NCBI GenBank assembly: GCA_031277795.1
Contig: JAITLQ010000007.1
Location: 267,659 to 331,658, forward strand
Length of the DNA: 64,000 nucleotides
Origin: Arthrobacter sp.
Lineage (GTDB): Bacteria > Actinomycetota > Actinomycetes > Actinomycetales > Micrococcaceae
Direction of reading: 5' to 3'
Shown: positions 1 through 8,207 of the stretch, in pieces
Position numbering within the stretch: the first letter of the stretch is position 1
Layout of the letters: each line of letters starts with the position of its first letter
Translations under genes and position numbers: made by a program
Notes under the pieces: generated by a model
Seen by the model: only the letters and a program-made list of their open reading frames with translations
Database searches by the model: none
What the model was told of the DNA's origin: nothing

Positions 1-11
1 CCACGATCCTG

Positions 12-2000
12 GTGACGGTGCTGGCGGTCACGGTGATCGCCGGCGCCCGCCCGGCGCGGCCGGCCGCACGGCCGTTCACCTCCATCACGTTCGAGCGCGT
101 GCCCGTGCTGCCGGGCACGGCCCGACGGCGGGTGGGGACCCGGGCGGCACGGTCCGGCTCCGGGGGCGGGGCCGGCTCTGGTGCGCGCGCGCTCGTCGGT
201 GTCGGCGTCGGAGGGGCCGGGCCTGTGGTCCCCGTCGGCGCTCCCGCCGTGTCACGGTCGCCCTGGGCCGACGCCGGAACCGGGGCGGCGGCTGTCCCCG
301 GTCGCGGCCGCCATGGGCTGGGCACCGAGGCGCTGGCCGTCGTCGCGCCGGCCGCGCTCGCCGCGGGCCTGCCGGGCCGTTCCCTGGCCGGCGCATCCCC
401 CCGGCGCGCGGCGCGGAACGGGGGACCCGATGCGGGCGCGCGCCTGGCCGGGTCGACCTTCGCCCTGGTGATCGTCGGGGCGGTCCTGGCGTTCGGATCC
501 ACGCTGCTCGTCGGCCAGGTCGCGGGCGACGGGGCCGCCGGCGTGTTTTTCCAGATCATCGCCTTCTTCAACATCGCCGTGGTCGGCACCGTGCTCGGCG
601 CGGACACCGCGCTCGTGCGGGAGCTCTCGGCCCGCGTCGCCACCGGCGCGGCGGCGGACGGCCCGCGGGTGCTGCGCATCGCGCTCGTGCCGGTGGCGGC
701 CGTCTCCTCGGCCCTCGCGCTCGCCGCCTGGATCGCGGCACCGGCGCTAGGCGACGAGGGGCTGGCGACGGCCATCCGCTGCGCTGCGCCGTTCGTGCCG
801 CTCGGGGCCGTCATGACGGCCCTCTTCGGTGCGCTGCGCGGACTCGGCAGGATCCGGGTGTTCTCCGCGCTGCAGAACGTGACGCTGCCGGTGCTGCGGC
901 TCGCGCTCGTGGCGGCCGTGCTCGTGCTCGGGGCGGGGCTGCTCCAGCTCACGCTCGCCTGGACGGTGCCCGTGGCGATCGTCCTCTGCCTCGCCGCCGT
1001 GTGCGTGGCTCGGGCGGTCCGCTCGGCGGCGGGCCGGCGCGCCGACGGGGTCGCCCCCGTCGAGCCGTTGCCCGCGCCGTCGGCCAAGCGTTTCTGGTCC
1101 TTCGCCTCGGCCCGCGGCGCCGCCGCCCTCGTGGAGACGTGCCTCGAGTGGGTCGACGTCATCTGCGTCGGGCTGTTCCTCGGCCCCGCGGCGGCCGGGG
1201 CCTACGGGGCGGTCAACCGCTACGTGCGGCTGGGCTCCATGCTCGATCTGACGGCACGGCTCGTGACCTCACCGCTCGTCTCCGCCTCGATGGCGAGGGG
1301 GGACACGGGAGCGGCCAGGGCCGTGTACGCGGCAACGACCCGCGTGCTCGTGGCGGCGGCCTGGCCGTTCTACCTCGTCCTCGTGATCTTCGCCCCCGTG
1401 CTGCTTGGCGTCTTCGGTCCCGGCTTTGCCGTGGCGGCGCCGGCCATGAGCCTGATCGGCCTCGCCATGATGCTTGCCGTCTCGGCTGGCGGGGTGCAAT
1501 CGGTGTTGCTCATGGCCGGACATTCCAGGTGGCAGCTGCTCAACAAGCTCGCGGCGCTGGCGGTGGCCGTCCTGGGCTGCGTGCTGCTCATTCCGCGCTG
1601 GGGGCTCGTGGGCGCCGCGACGGCGTGGGCCGCCTCCGTCCTGCTGGACACCTCTTTGGCCACGTTCCAGGTCTGGCGCCGCTTGGGCTTCGTGCCGCCG
1701 CTGGGCAGCATCGGGATTGTGGCCCTGAGCGCGCTGGCCTGCTTCGGCGGGGTGGGCCTCGCGATGCGCTGGGGATGCGGGAGCACGTGGTGGGCATTGC
1801 TGCTCACGCTGCTCGTGGGTGGAGGCGTCTACGCGGCCCTCGTGTTCACCCGGCCTGCCGCGTTCGGGCTGGTGGTTCCGGTGCAGGCGCTGCGCCGCAC
1901 TCTGCGCCGCGTGCTGCGCCGCGTGCTGCGCCGCTTCCGGGGCGCCGCGCGCAGGGAAGAGGCGGGCAACACGGGCACGGGGGTGGGCATGGCAGAATAG
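12..2000 (+). CDS. MOP-superfamily polysaccharide flippase (start unresolved, possibly partial)
   Basis: A membrane protein of the Wzx/MOP flippase type, expected to move lipid-linked sugar repeat units across the cytoplasmic membrane. The flippase part begins near residue 147, where an RLAGSTFALV stretch opens the first of about a dozen hydrophobic segments that continue to about residue 620. A basic tail follows, with four near-identical LRRV/LRRT units. The first 140 residues are Ala/Gly/Pro/Arg-rich. They begin with a short hydrophobic stretch, and the frame stays open to the left window edge. The true start may therefore lie outside the window, or the N-terminal part may be read-through of a GC-rich spacer; no convincing Shine-Dalgarno/ATG pair precedes the first flippase helix. 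The family call rests on hydrophobicity pattern and recognisable motifs. The substrate is unknown, and upstream genes that could tell are outside the window. Confidence 0.7.
   Translation: MTVLAVTVIAGARPARPAARPFTSITFERVPVLPGTARRRVGTRAARSGSGGGAGSGARALVGVGVGGAGPVVPVGAPAVSRSPWADAGTGAAAVPGRGRHGLGTEALAVVAPAALAAGLPGRSLAGASPRRAARNGGPDAGARLAGSTFALVIVGAVLAFGSTLLVGQVAGDGAAGVFFQIIAFFNIAVVGTVLGADTALVRELSARVATGAAADGPRVLRIALVPVAAVSSALALAAWIAAPALGDEGLATAIRCAAPFVPLGAVMTALFGALRGLGRIRVFSALQNVTLPVLRLALVAAVLVLGAGLLQLTLAWTVPVAIVLCLAAVCVARAVRSAAGRRADGVAPVEPLPAPSAKRFWSFASARGAAALVETCLEWVDVICVGLFLGPAAAGAYGAVNRYVRLGSMLDLTARLVTSPLVSASMARGDTGAARAVYAATTRVLVAAAWPFYLVLVIFAPVLLGVFGPGFAVAAPAMSLIGLAMMLAVSAGGVQSVLLMAGHSRWQLLNKLAALAVAVLGCVLLIPRWGLVGAATAWAASVLLDTSLATFQVWRRLGFVPPLGSIGIVALSALACFGGVGLAMRWGCGSTWWALLLTLLVGGGVYAALVFTRPAAFGLVVPVQALRRTLRRVLRRVLRRFRGAARREEAGNTGTGVGMAE
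1890..1937 (+). repeat. 12-bp tandem repeat inside the flippase C-terminus
   Basis: Four consecutive 12-bp units based on CTGCGCCGCGTG. The two middle copies are identical and the outer copies differ at the end. They are in frame and encode the LRRT-LRRV-LRRV-LRRF basic tail of the flippase, so copy-number change would alter tail length without a frameshift. Confidence 0.85.
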
Positions 2001-2029
2001 ATGCGGGCCGCCCCGCGCGGCGTGCCCGT

Positions 2030-2100
2030 TCCGCCTTGGTGTAACGGCAGCACGCCGGCCTTTGGAGCCGTGCAGACTAGGTTCGAATCCTAGAGGCGGA
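2030..2100 (+). tRNA. tRNA-Gln (anticodon TTG)
   Basis: A 71-nt cloverleaf. The 7-bp acceptor stem TCCGCCT/AGGCGGA is perfect, a D-arm is present, the anticodon loop is CTTTGGA with anticodon TTG, and the T-arm is CTAGG-TTCGAAT-CCTAG. The anticodon stem has one C/T mismatch at its outer pair. CCA is not encoded. It starts 30 nt after the flippase stop and lies upstream of glmU, a placement known in other actinobacteria. Because gatCAB is also in this window, this tRNA is probably first charged with glutamate and then amidated, if the organism lacks GlnRS (inference). Confidence 0.93.
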
Positions 2101-2215
2101 GCGCTGCGACGCCGCAGGGCGGCGCGGTGGATCAGACCGAGGGCAAGCGCCGACGCCCCCGGGAGGGCGCGGAACGCCTGCCGGCGCACCACCCATAGGG
2201 GAGCAGAAGAGCCAA

Positions 2216-3688
2216 GTGAGCGACGCTATCCGTCCCGCAGCCGTGATCGTCCTTGCCGCGGGCGAGGGCACCCGGATGAAGTCCTCCACACCCAAGATCT
2301 TGCACAGCATCGGCGGTCGCTCCATGGTGGGCCACGCCATCGACGCCGCCTCCGCGCTGGAGCCGGAGCGCCTCGCGGTGGTGGTCCGCCACGAGCGGGA
2401 CCGCGTCGCCGCCCACGTGCTGGAGCACGCCCCGCAGGTCGCCATCGTCGACCAGGACAACATCCCCGGCACCGGCCGCGCCGTCGAGGTGGCGCTTGAA
2501 GCGCTCGAGGACCTCACCCACGGCACCGTCGTGGTCACCTACGGCGACGTTCCGCTGCTCAGCGCCGAACTGCTCACCGAGCTCGTCGCGCGCCACGTCG
2601 AGGAGGGCAACGCCGCGACGGTGCTGACCGCCCGCGTGGACGATCCCACGGGCTACGGCCGCGTCCTGCGCGCCGAGGACGGCTCGGTGCTCGGCATCGT
2701 TGAGCAGAAGGACGCCTCCGAGGAACAGCGCGCCATCAACGAGATCAACTCGGGGATCTACGCCTTCTCCGCCCAGGCCCTGCGCGGCGCGCTCGAGCGC
2801 GTCGGCACGCAGAACGCCCAGGGCGAGAAGTACCTCACCGACGTCCTCGGCGTCATGCGCGGGGACGGGGACCGCGTCTCCGCCGCCGTGACCACGGATC
2901 AGTGGCAGGTCGAGGGCGCCAACGATCGCGTGCAGCTCTCCGCGCTGGGCCGGGAGCTCAACCGCCGCATCGTGACCAAGTGGATGCGCGAGGGCGTCAC
3001 CGTCGTGGATCCCGAGAGCACGTGGATCGACGTCGACGTCATGCTCGCCCGCGACGTCACGCTCCTGCCCGGCACGCTGCTGCAGGGCCGCACCGCCATC
3101 GGCGAGGGCGCAACGGTCGGCCCCGACACGACGCTGGTCGACACGGTGGTGGGCCGCCGTGCCACGGTCAAGCGCACCGACGCCACGAGCTCGCGCATCG
3201 GCGCCGGCGCCTCGGTCGGCCCGTTCGCCTACCTGCGCAAGGACACGGTGCTCGGCGAGGACGGCAAGATCGGCGCGTTCTACGAGACCAAGAACGTCAC
3301 GATCGGCGCCCGCACCAAGCTCTCCCACCTCGGCTACGCCGGGGACGCGGAGATCGGCGAGGACACCAACATCGGCTGCGGCAACATCACGTCGAACTAC
3401 GACGGCGTGAACAAGCACCGCACGGTGATCGGCTCGCAGGTCCGCACGGGCGCCAACACCGTGTTCATCGCCCCCGTGGCGGTGGGCGATGGTGCCTACA
3501 CGGGCGCCGGCGCCGTGGTCCGCAAGGACGTTCCCGCCGGGGCCCTGGCCATCTCGCAGGCGCCGCAGGCCAATTCAGAGGGCTGGGTGCAGCGCAAGCG
3601 CCCCGGTTCGGCCGCCGCCGTGGCGGCCACCCTGGCCTCCCAGACCATTTCCGACGCATCCTCCACCCCGCATCAGAACGGAAAGTAA
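2216..3688 (+). CDS. glmU: Bifunctional GlmU: N-acetylglucosamine-1-phosphate uridyltransferase / glucosamine-1-phosphate acetyltransferase
   Basis: Makes UDP-GlcNAc, the precursor for peptidoglycan and other wall polymers, in the cytoplasm. The N-terminal nucleotidyltransferase domain carries the LAAGEGTRM signature at residues 13-21 followed by STPK. From about residue 265 onward the left-handed beta-helix hexapeptide repeats form the acetyltransferase domain, with the family histidine near residue 371 in a KLSHLGYAGD context. The 490 residues are typical for actinobacterial GlmU. The GTG at 2216 is chosen because the conserved N-terminus begins a few residues later; the Shine-Dalgarno is only moderate (GGGGAG). 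prs starts 5 nt after the stop, so the two are almost certainly co-transcribed, a widespread glmU-prs pairing. Confidence 0.97.
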   Translation: MSDAIRPAAVIVLAAGEGTRMKSSTPKILHSIGGRSMVGHAIDAASALEPERLAVVVRHERDRVAAHVLEHAPQVAIVDQDNIPGTGRAVEVALEALEDLTHGTVVVTYGDVPLLSAELLTELVARHVEEGNAATVLTARVDDPTGYGRVLRAEDGSVLGIVEQKDASEEQRAINEINSGIYAFSAQALRGALERVGTQNAQGEKYLTDVLGVMRGDGDRVSAAVTTDQWQVEGANDRVQLSALGRELNRRIVTKWMREGVTVVDPESTWIDVDVMLARDVTLLPGTLLQGRTAIGEGATVGPDTTLVDTVVGRRATVKRTDATSSRIGAGASVGPFAYLRKDTVLGEDGKIGAFYETKNVTIGARTKLSHLGYAGDAEIGEDTNIGCGNITSNYDGVNKHRTVIGSQVRTGANTVFIAPVAVGDGAYTGAGAVVRKDVPAGALAISQAPQANSEGWVQRKRPGSAAAVAATLASQTISDASSTPHQNGK

Positions 3689-3693
3689 GTCCC

Positions 3694-4674
3694 ATGAGCG
3701 AATTGAGCCACAACGTCGACAAGAAGCTGGTGCTCGCCAGCGGTCGCGCGCACCCCGAGCTGGCGCAGGAGATTGCGGAGGCGCTCGGCACCGAGCTGGC
3801 GCCCGTGTCCGCGTACGACTTCGCCAACGGCGAGATCTACGTGCGCTCGGGCGAGTCCGTGCGTGGCAAGGACTGCTTTGTCATCCAGTCGCACCCGGCC
3901 CCGCTGAACAACTGGCTGATGGAACAGCTCATCACCATCGACTCGCTCAAGCGCGCCTCGGCCCGCCGCATCACGGTGGTCTCCCCGTTCTACCCCTACG
4001 CCCGCCAGGACAAGAAGGGCCGCGGCCGCGAGCCGATCACCGCCCGCCTGGTTGCCGACCTGTACAAGACGGCCGGCGCCGACCGCATCATGAGCGTCGA
4101 CCTGCACACCGCGCAGATCCAGGGCTTCTTCGACGGCCCGGTGGATCACCTCATGGCGATCCCGCTCCTGGCCGACTACATCCGCACCCGCGTGGGCAGC
4201 GACAACATCACCGTGGTGTCCCCCGACACCGGGCGCGTGCGCGTGGCCGAGCAGTGGGCGGATCGCCTGGGCGGCGTCCCGCTCGCGTTCGTGCACAAGT
4301 CGCGCGACCTGACGGTGCCGAACAAGGCCGAGTCCAAGACCGTGGTGGGGCAGATCGAGGGACGCACCTGTGTGCTCATCGACGACATGATCGACACCGG
4401 CGGCACGATCGCCGGTGCCGTGCGCGTCCTCAAGGAGGCCGGCGCCAAGGACGTCATCATCGCCGCCACGCACGCCGTCTTCTCCGACCCGGCCGCGCAG
4501 CGCCTGGCCGAGTGTGGCGCCCGCGAGGTCGTCGTGACGAACACGCTGCCGGTTCCGGCCGCCAAGCGCTTCTCCAACCTGACGGTGCTCTCCATCGCGC
4601 CGCTGATCGCCCGCGCGATCAAGGAGGTCTTCGAGGACGGCTCCGTGACGAGCCTCTTCGACGGCCGCGCCTGA
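3694..4674 (+). CDS. prs: Ribose-phosphate pyrophosphokinase (PRPP synthase)
   Basis: Converts ribose 5-phosphate and ATP to PRPP for nucleotide, His and Trp synthesis. The 326-residue protein has the family landmarks in order: a catalytic flexible-loop region with RQDKKGRGREP near residues 103-113, SVDLHTAQIQGFF, and the PRPP-binding loop VLIDDMIDTGGTIAG near residues 227-240. The ATG at 3694 sits 5 nt behind the glmU stop. A longer open frame extends upstream inside glmU but is not supported by similarity. A strong intrinsic terminator follows 20 nt after the stop and closes the glmU-prs unit. Confidence 0.97.
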   Translation: MSELSHNVDKKLVLASGRAHPELAQEIAEALGTELAPVSAYDFANGEIYVRSGESVRGKDCFVIQSHPAPLNNWLMEQLITIDSLKRASARRITVVSPFYPYARQDKKGRGREPITARLVADLYKTAGADRIMSVDLHTAQIQGFFDGPVDHLMAIPLLADYIRTRVGSDNITVVSPDTGRVRVAEQWADRLGGVPLAFVHKSRDLTVPNKAESKTVVGQIEGRTCVLIDDMIDTGGTIAGAVRVLKEAGAKDVIIAATHAVFSDPAAQRLAECGAREVVVTNTLPVPAAKRFSNLTVLSIAPLIARAIKEVFEDGSVTSLFDGRA

Positions 4675-4693
4675 GCACCCAGCGCACGCCAGT

Positions 4694-4741
4694 GCCGCCC
4701 CGCCCGCCGGTTTCCGGTGGGCGGGGCGGCGCCGTTTTTTT
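4694..4741 (+). terminator. Intrinsic terminator of glmU-prs
   Basis: A 17-bp GC stem (4694-4710 with 4714-4730, one G-T wobble) closes a 3-nt TTT loop. A short GCCG spacer and a run of seven T (4735-4741) follow. It is one of the clearest rho-independent terminators in the window. Confidence 0.93.
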
Positions 4742-4840
4742 CGCCGTGGGCCGGGTCCCCCTGCACCGAGTAACCCCGGCCTGCGGTCTTCCGCGGCGCT
4801 TGCGTTTCCCTTGCTGGCCCGCCCCTGGTGAACTGGACCC

Positions 4841-6499
4841 ATGGCGAGAAGAGATCAAGGGTGGCGCGTCTCGAGGCAACCGTGGGTGTCGTTTGCCGTG
4901 ACCGTGCTCCTCGGTGCCGCGTCCGTGGTCCTCAGGGCCTCATTCGCGGGCCTTGGCACGATGTGGGCGTCAGGTTCCCTCGGCGGCAGCGACGCCGTGG
5001 CCTCTCTCGAACTGCTCAACACGGCGCTTCCGGCGCTCATGGCGGCCGCCGCCGGGTGGTGCACGTTCACCGTGGTGCGCGAGGGCGTGGGAACGCGTCG
5101 TCGTCGCCGCTGGGACCGGGCCCTGAGCCTCGCCTCCGGCCGCGCCGCCTCGGTCGCGGTGGACGCCGCCTTGATCCCGTTGGGCACGGCGCGGCAGCAG
5201 AGCGATGTCGCGCGGTGGCAGGCCGAGGCGCTGCTCAGCGTTGACGCGGCGGGTGAGGCGCGGGAGCTGGTGCGGGCTGCACCGGAGTCGGGGCGCGCTG
5301 GGACCCATGGCGAGGTGGCTTCGCTCGTGAGGATCCTCGGGACGGAGACCAGCGCGCTGCTCGAGCTGGGGCGGGCGTGGGCGCGCGTGGGGTCCTCCGG
5401 GCCGGCAGAGCTTGGGCCCTTCCCCGAGGACATCCCCACACCTGCGCAGGCCGCGTTCGCAGCGCACGGCGCAGCGGACGGGGCGGCCGCGGTCGCCGCC
5501 TCGGAGGACGCCGGGTTGGTGTCCGACGAGCGCTGGCCCCGGACGCTGGCCGGGCTGGAGCTTGCCCTCGCCCGCGAGGCACGGACCGCCTTCGCCGATC
5601 CCTTGGCCCGCTCGCTCGACCCTGGCTGGAGGGCGGAGGGGATGCTGGAGCAACTGCGGGTGGGGGCCGCGACCGCCGAGCGGCTGCCCCGCCCCGCCGC
5701 GCGGGCCCAGGCCCGCGCGGCCCTTCTTGCCCAGGTCCGGGAGGGCCGCGCCCGGGCGCTGGCCGTCCTGGAGACCGCCGGCGGCCCGGCGGAGTTGAGG
5801 GAGGCAACGACCGAGGCGCCCATGGCGGTGGCGATCGCTCACGACCGGGTGCGGGAGAACGTGCGAAGGGCCAAGCGCGGACAGGACGCCGAGCCGCGCG
5901 TGGATCAGAGCATGCCCGAGTTTGTCTATGCCATCACGATGCTCACGAGCCTCCTCGTCATGGTGCCGGCTGGGTTCCTCGGGATCGCGTTCTCCGAAGG
6001 GCTGCGGCGGGCGGGCATCGAGCTGCTCGGGCCTCGCAACGGGCCGTGGGCTGGCGCGCTGCTGGGTGCGCTCCTGGCCGTGGCCACCGTCGCGATCGTG
6101 TGGGCGGTCTTCACGTGGCGAGAAGGCGGCCGCTTGGCGGATCGGGAGCTCTTGGCCCGCCGCCGCGACGAGATCGCGGCCCTCGGTCAGCGGCTGGGGC
6201 GCTGGGGGCTGAGCGCCGACGATGTGGAGCTCGCGGCCCTGCCCACACCCGCCTCGCCGCAGCCGGGGGAGCGGGGCGAGGCGGAGGGGCTGGAGCGGCT
6301 CGCGGCATGGTTTGGGCTCGAGCAGGTCCACCTGCTTCGCCGCGTGGCAGCCCTCGACCACCTCCCCGGTGCCGACCTCGTGGGAGAGGAACCGGGTGCC
6401 GAGCTGAGCGAGGTGCGGGACCGCCTCGACATCCTCGAGGAGATCGCAGAAGCCAGGCTCGGGTTGCGGCTGCGCCAAGGTGTCGCCGCCCGGTCGTGA
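4841..6499 (+). CDS. Unrecognised membrane protein, 552 aa
   Basis: I do not recognise a family. Two hydrophobic segments lie at the N-terminus (about residues 12-45 and 60-85). An Ala/Glu/Arg-rich, probably helical, soluble region follows (about 90-355). A second pair of membrane segments lies near 362-385 and 400-428, and the C-terminal soluble region is rich in Leu, Glu and Arg. That gives a likely topology of four transmembrane helices with two large domains on the same side. The ATG at 4841 follows the prs terminator by 100 nt, so the gene has its own promoter. Third-position GC bias is consistent with a real gene, and the frame is the only one with a coherent membrane pattern. Its neighbours do not suggest a function. 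Confidence 0.7.
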   Translation: MARRDQGWRVSRQPWVSFAVTVLLGAASVVLRASFAGLGTMWASGSLGGSDAVASLELLNTALPALMAAAAGWCTFTVVREGVGTRRRRRWDRALSLASGRAASVAVDAALIPLGTARQQSDVARWQAEALLSVDAAGEARELVRAAPESGRAGTHGEVASLVRILGTETSALLELGRAWARVGSSGPAELGPFPEDIPTPAQAAFAAHGAADGAAAVAASEDAGLVSDERWPRTLAGLELALAREARTAFADPLARSLDPGWRAEGMLEQLRVGAATAERLPRPAARAQARAALLAQVREGRARALAVLETAGGPAELREATTEAPMAVAIAHDRVRENVRRAKRGQDAEPRVDQSMPEFVYAITMLTSLLVMVPAGFLGIAFSEGLRRAGIELLGPRNGPWAGALLGALLAVATVAIVWAVFTWREGGRLADRELLARRRDEIAALGQRLGRWGLSADDVELAALPTPASPQPGERGEAEGLERLAAWFGLEQVHLLRRVAALDHLPGADLVGEEPGAELSEVRDRLDILEEIAEARLGLRLRQGVAARS

Positions 6500-6530
6500 G
6501 TGCCGAGCACCGTTGTTCACCTCAGCGGCG

Positions 6531-6600
6531 CCTCCTCACCTCCGGCGGACTTTGTGCACCGTCCACGGGACGGTGCAGAAGCGCCGGGAGGGTGAGAAGG
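6531..6600. repeat. Dispersed palindromic element, copy A
   Basis: Begins 32 nt after the 552-aa gene. The core is the perfect 9-bp hairpin GCACCGTCC-ACG-GGACGGTGC (6556-6576). It is enclosed by outer arms CCTCCTCACC (6531-6540) and GGGTGAGAAGG (6590-6600), with an imperfect CCGGCG/CGCCGGG segment between. The right half (6568-6601) aligns with the element at 17673-17702 downstream of mfd, differing mainly by transitions. There is no T-run, so a simple intrinsic terminator role is doubtful. Confidence 0.6.
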
Positions 6601-6828
6601 CGGAAGGGGCCCCAGCGCACGACGACGCGTGCCGGCGTTGGGCGAGCGGCCCCGGTTTGTGCGTGCGCGTCCCGTGCGGCAGCCGCCGGCGGACGGGCGG
6701 CCGCCGGCCGCGCACACCGGGCACCGGTGGTGAGGCGCGCCGCGGCGGGCCGGCAACGTGAGCTGGACCACCCGCCGTCGTGCACCGGGCCGGGCCGCTG
6801 GTAGGCTAGTTAGCGTTGCCCAGGCGAG
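6601..6828. other. Gene-free spacer before the L25 leader
   Basis: No coding frame is supported. It holds a copy of the recurring 13-mer GCACGACGACGCG at 6617-6629 and a CCACCCGCCGTCG motif at 6768-6780 that recurs elsewhere in the window. A plausible -10 (TAGGCT, 6802-6807) lies ahead of the leader of rplY. Confidence 0.5.
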
Positions 6829-6984
6829 GGAGCACCATCCGTGGTGACTCCGTCATCGACGAGGGCCGTTAGCTTTCCCCGCGTCACGCGGGAGGCGGTG
6901 AGACGGAACCCAAGCCGAGCGTCTTAAGGGCCGATCTTCGAATCCAACAACGGGTTCGATCTCATCGACCAAGGAGAAAAGCTC
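6829..6984 (+). promoter_or_regulatory. Putative structured 5' leader of rplY (L25)
   Basis: The untranslated region upstream of the L25 gene contains three consecutive helices. The first is GGAG-CACC with GGTGaCTCC (6829-6851). The second is CCCGCG-TCA-CGCGGG (6878-6892). The third is a long-range GAACCC (6906-6911) with GGGTTC (6952-6957), enclosing a small loop region. A consensus AAGGAG Shine-Dalgarno follows at 6971-6976. This organisation resembles ribosomal-protein leaders that bind their product. Identity with a described RNA family cannot be checked here. Confidence 0.5.
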
Positions 6985-7563
6985 ATGAGCGAGACTCAGA
7001 AGATCGCGGCAGAGACCCGCGACGATTTCGGTAAGGGCTCCGCCCGTCAGGCCCGCCGCGCCGGCAAGATCCCGGCCGTCATCTACGGCCACGGTGCCGA
7101 TCCGATCCACGTGCTGCTGCCGGCCCGCGAGACCACCCTCGCCGTCCGCACCTCCAACGCCGTCCTCGACCTCGTGGTCGACGGCGAGGATCACATCGCC
7201 CTGGTCAAGGACATCCAGCGTCACCCGCTGCGCCAGACCGTTGACCACATGGACCTCCTGACCGTCAAGAAGGGCGAGAAGGTCCAGGTCGAGGTCAACG
7301 TGCACGTCGAGGGCGAGGTTGTCTCCGGCCTGGTGCTGACCCTCGAGCTGAACACCGTGCCGGTCCTGGCCGACGCGCTGAACCTGCCCGAGAACGTTGT
7401 CCTCAACGTCGCCGGTGCCGAGGCCGGCTCCATCTCCGCCTCCGCCCTGGTGCTGCCCGCCGGCGCCGAGCTCGAGCTGGATGCCGACGCCGTCGTGGCC
7501 GTCGTCGCCGAGCTCGCCGAGGAGGAGGCCGAGGAGGCCCCCGCCGCCGCCGAGGCCGAGTAA
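6985..7563 (+). CDS. rplY: 50S ribosomal protein L25/general stress protein Ctc
   Basis: Binds 5S rRNA in the large ribosomal subunit. At 192 residues this is the long CTC form. An N-terminal L25 domain (about 1-95) contains GKGSARQARRAGKIPAVIYGHG-type sequence. A C-terminal TL5/CTC beta domain (about 100-175) follows, then an acidic EEEAEEAPAAAEAE tail common in actinobacteria. The ATG follows a strong AAGGAG with 8-nt spacing. A probable structured leader lies upstream. pth starts 10 nt after the stop, so rplY-pth form one unit, an arrangement conserved in many actinobacteria. Confidence 0.96.
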   Translation: MSETQKIAAETRDDFGKGSARQARRAGKIPAVIYGHGADPIHVLLPARETTLAVRTSNAVLDLVVDGEDHIALVKDIQRHPLRQTVDHMDLLTVKKGEKVQVEVNVHVEGEVVSGLVLTLELNTVPVLADALNLPENVVLNVAGAEAGSISASALVLPAGAELELDADAVVAVVAELAEEEAEEAPAAAEAE

Positions 7564-7572
7564 GGATTCTCC

Positions 7573-8157
7573 TTGTCTCAGGACGTGTGGCTTGTGGTCG
7601 GGCTCGGTAACCCCGGGCCCGGCCACGCCGCGAACCGCCACAACGTGGGCCAGATGGTCCTCGATGAGCTGGCCGTGCGCGTCGGGGGTCGCTTCAAGGC
7701 GACCCCCGGCCACCGTGCCCAGGTCCTGGAGGGCCGCCTCTCGATGGGTGGCCCCAAGGTGGTGCTGGCCAAGCCCACCTCCTACATGAACCTCTCGGGG
7801 GGACCCACCTCTTCCCTGAGCAAGTACTTCAATGTGCCGGCCGAGCGCGTCATCGCCGTGCACGACGAGGTGGACGTCGACTTCGACGCCGTGCGCGTGC
7901 GCACCGGCGGCAGTGAGAACGGCCACAACGGCCTGCGCGACATGACCAAGGCGCTGGGCACCCGCGACTACCAGCGCGTGCGCGTGGGCGTGGGACGCCC
8001 GCCCGGCCGCCAGCAGACGGCCGACTACGTGCTCTCCAACTTCTCCTCGACCGAGCGCAAGACCCTTCCGTTTGTGCTCGACGCAGCGGCGGACGCCGTC
8101 GAGGCCATCGTCAACGACGGCCCAGCCGCCGCCGCTGATCGCATCAACGCCCGTTAG
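7573..8157 (+). CDS. pth: Peptidyl-tRNA hydrolase
   Basis: Releases tRNA from dropped-off peptidyl-tRNA in the cytoplasm. The 194 residues contain VVGLGNPG near the N-terminus, the catalytic histidine at about residue 23 (NRHNVG), the conserved YMNLSGG and HDEVDVDF motifs, and GGSENGHNGLRD. The start is TTG at 7573, in frame with the conserved N-terminus; no ATG or GTG is available before the first beta-strand. It is translationally close behind rplY. A small GC hairpin follows its stop. Confidence 0.95.
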   Translation: MSQDVWLVVGLGNPGPGHAANRHNVGQMVLDELAVRVGGRFKATPGHRAQVLEGRLSMGGPKVVLAKPTSYMNLSGGPTSSLSKYFNVPAERVIAVHDEVDVDFDAVRVRTGGSENGHNGLRDMTKALGTRDYQRVRVGVGRPPGRQQTADYVLSNFSSTERKTLPFVLDAAADAVEAIVNDGPAAAADRINAR

Positions 8158-8166
8158 CAGTTCACC

Positions 8167-8183
8167 GGCCCCGGTCCGGGGCC
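8167..8183. terminator. Weak hairpin between pth and sufS
   Basis: GGCCCCGG-T-CCGGGGCC is a perfect 8-bp inverted repeat directly after pth with no T-run. It may attenuate rather than fully terminate transcription into sufS. Confidence 0.35.
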
Positions 8184-8207
8184 TCAAGAGTCGTTAAAGG
8201 ATCTCCC

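Noticed and set aside
4970..6520. A 516-codon minus-strand frame opposite the unassigned membrane protein gene
   Set aside because: It is a typical antisense shadow of a GC-rich gene: composition is dominated by Arg, Gly, Pro and His, there is no coherent fold or membrane pattern, and it overlaps the better plus-strand frame completely.
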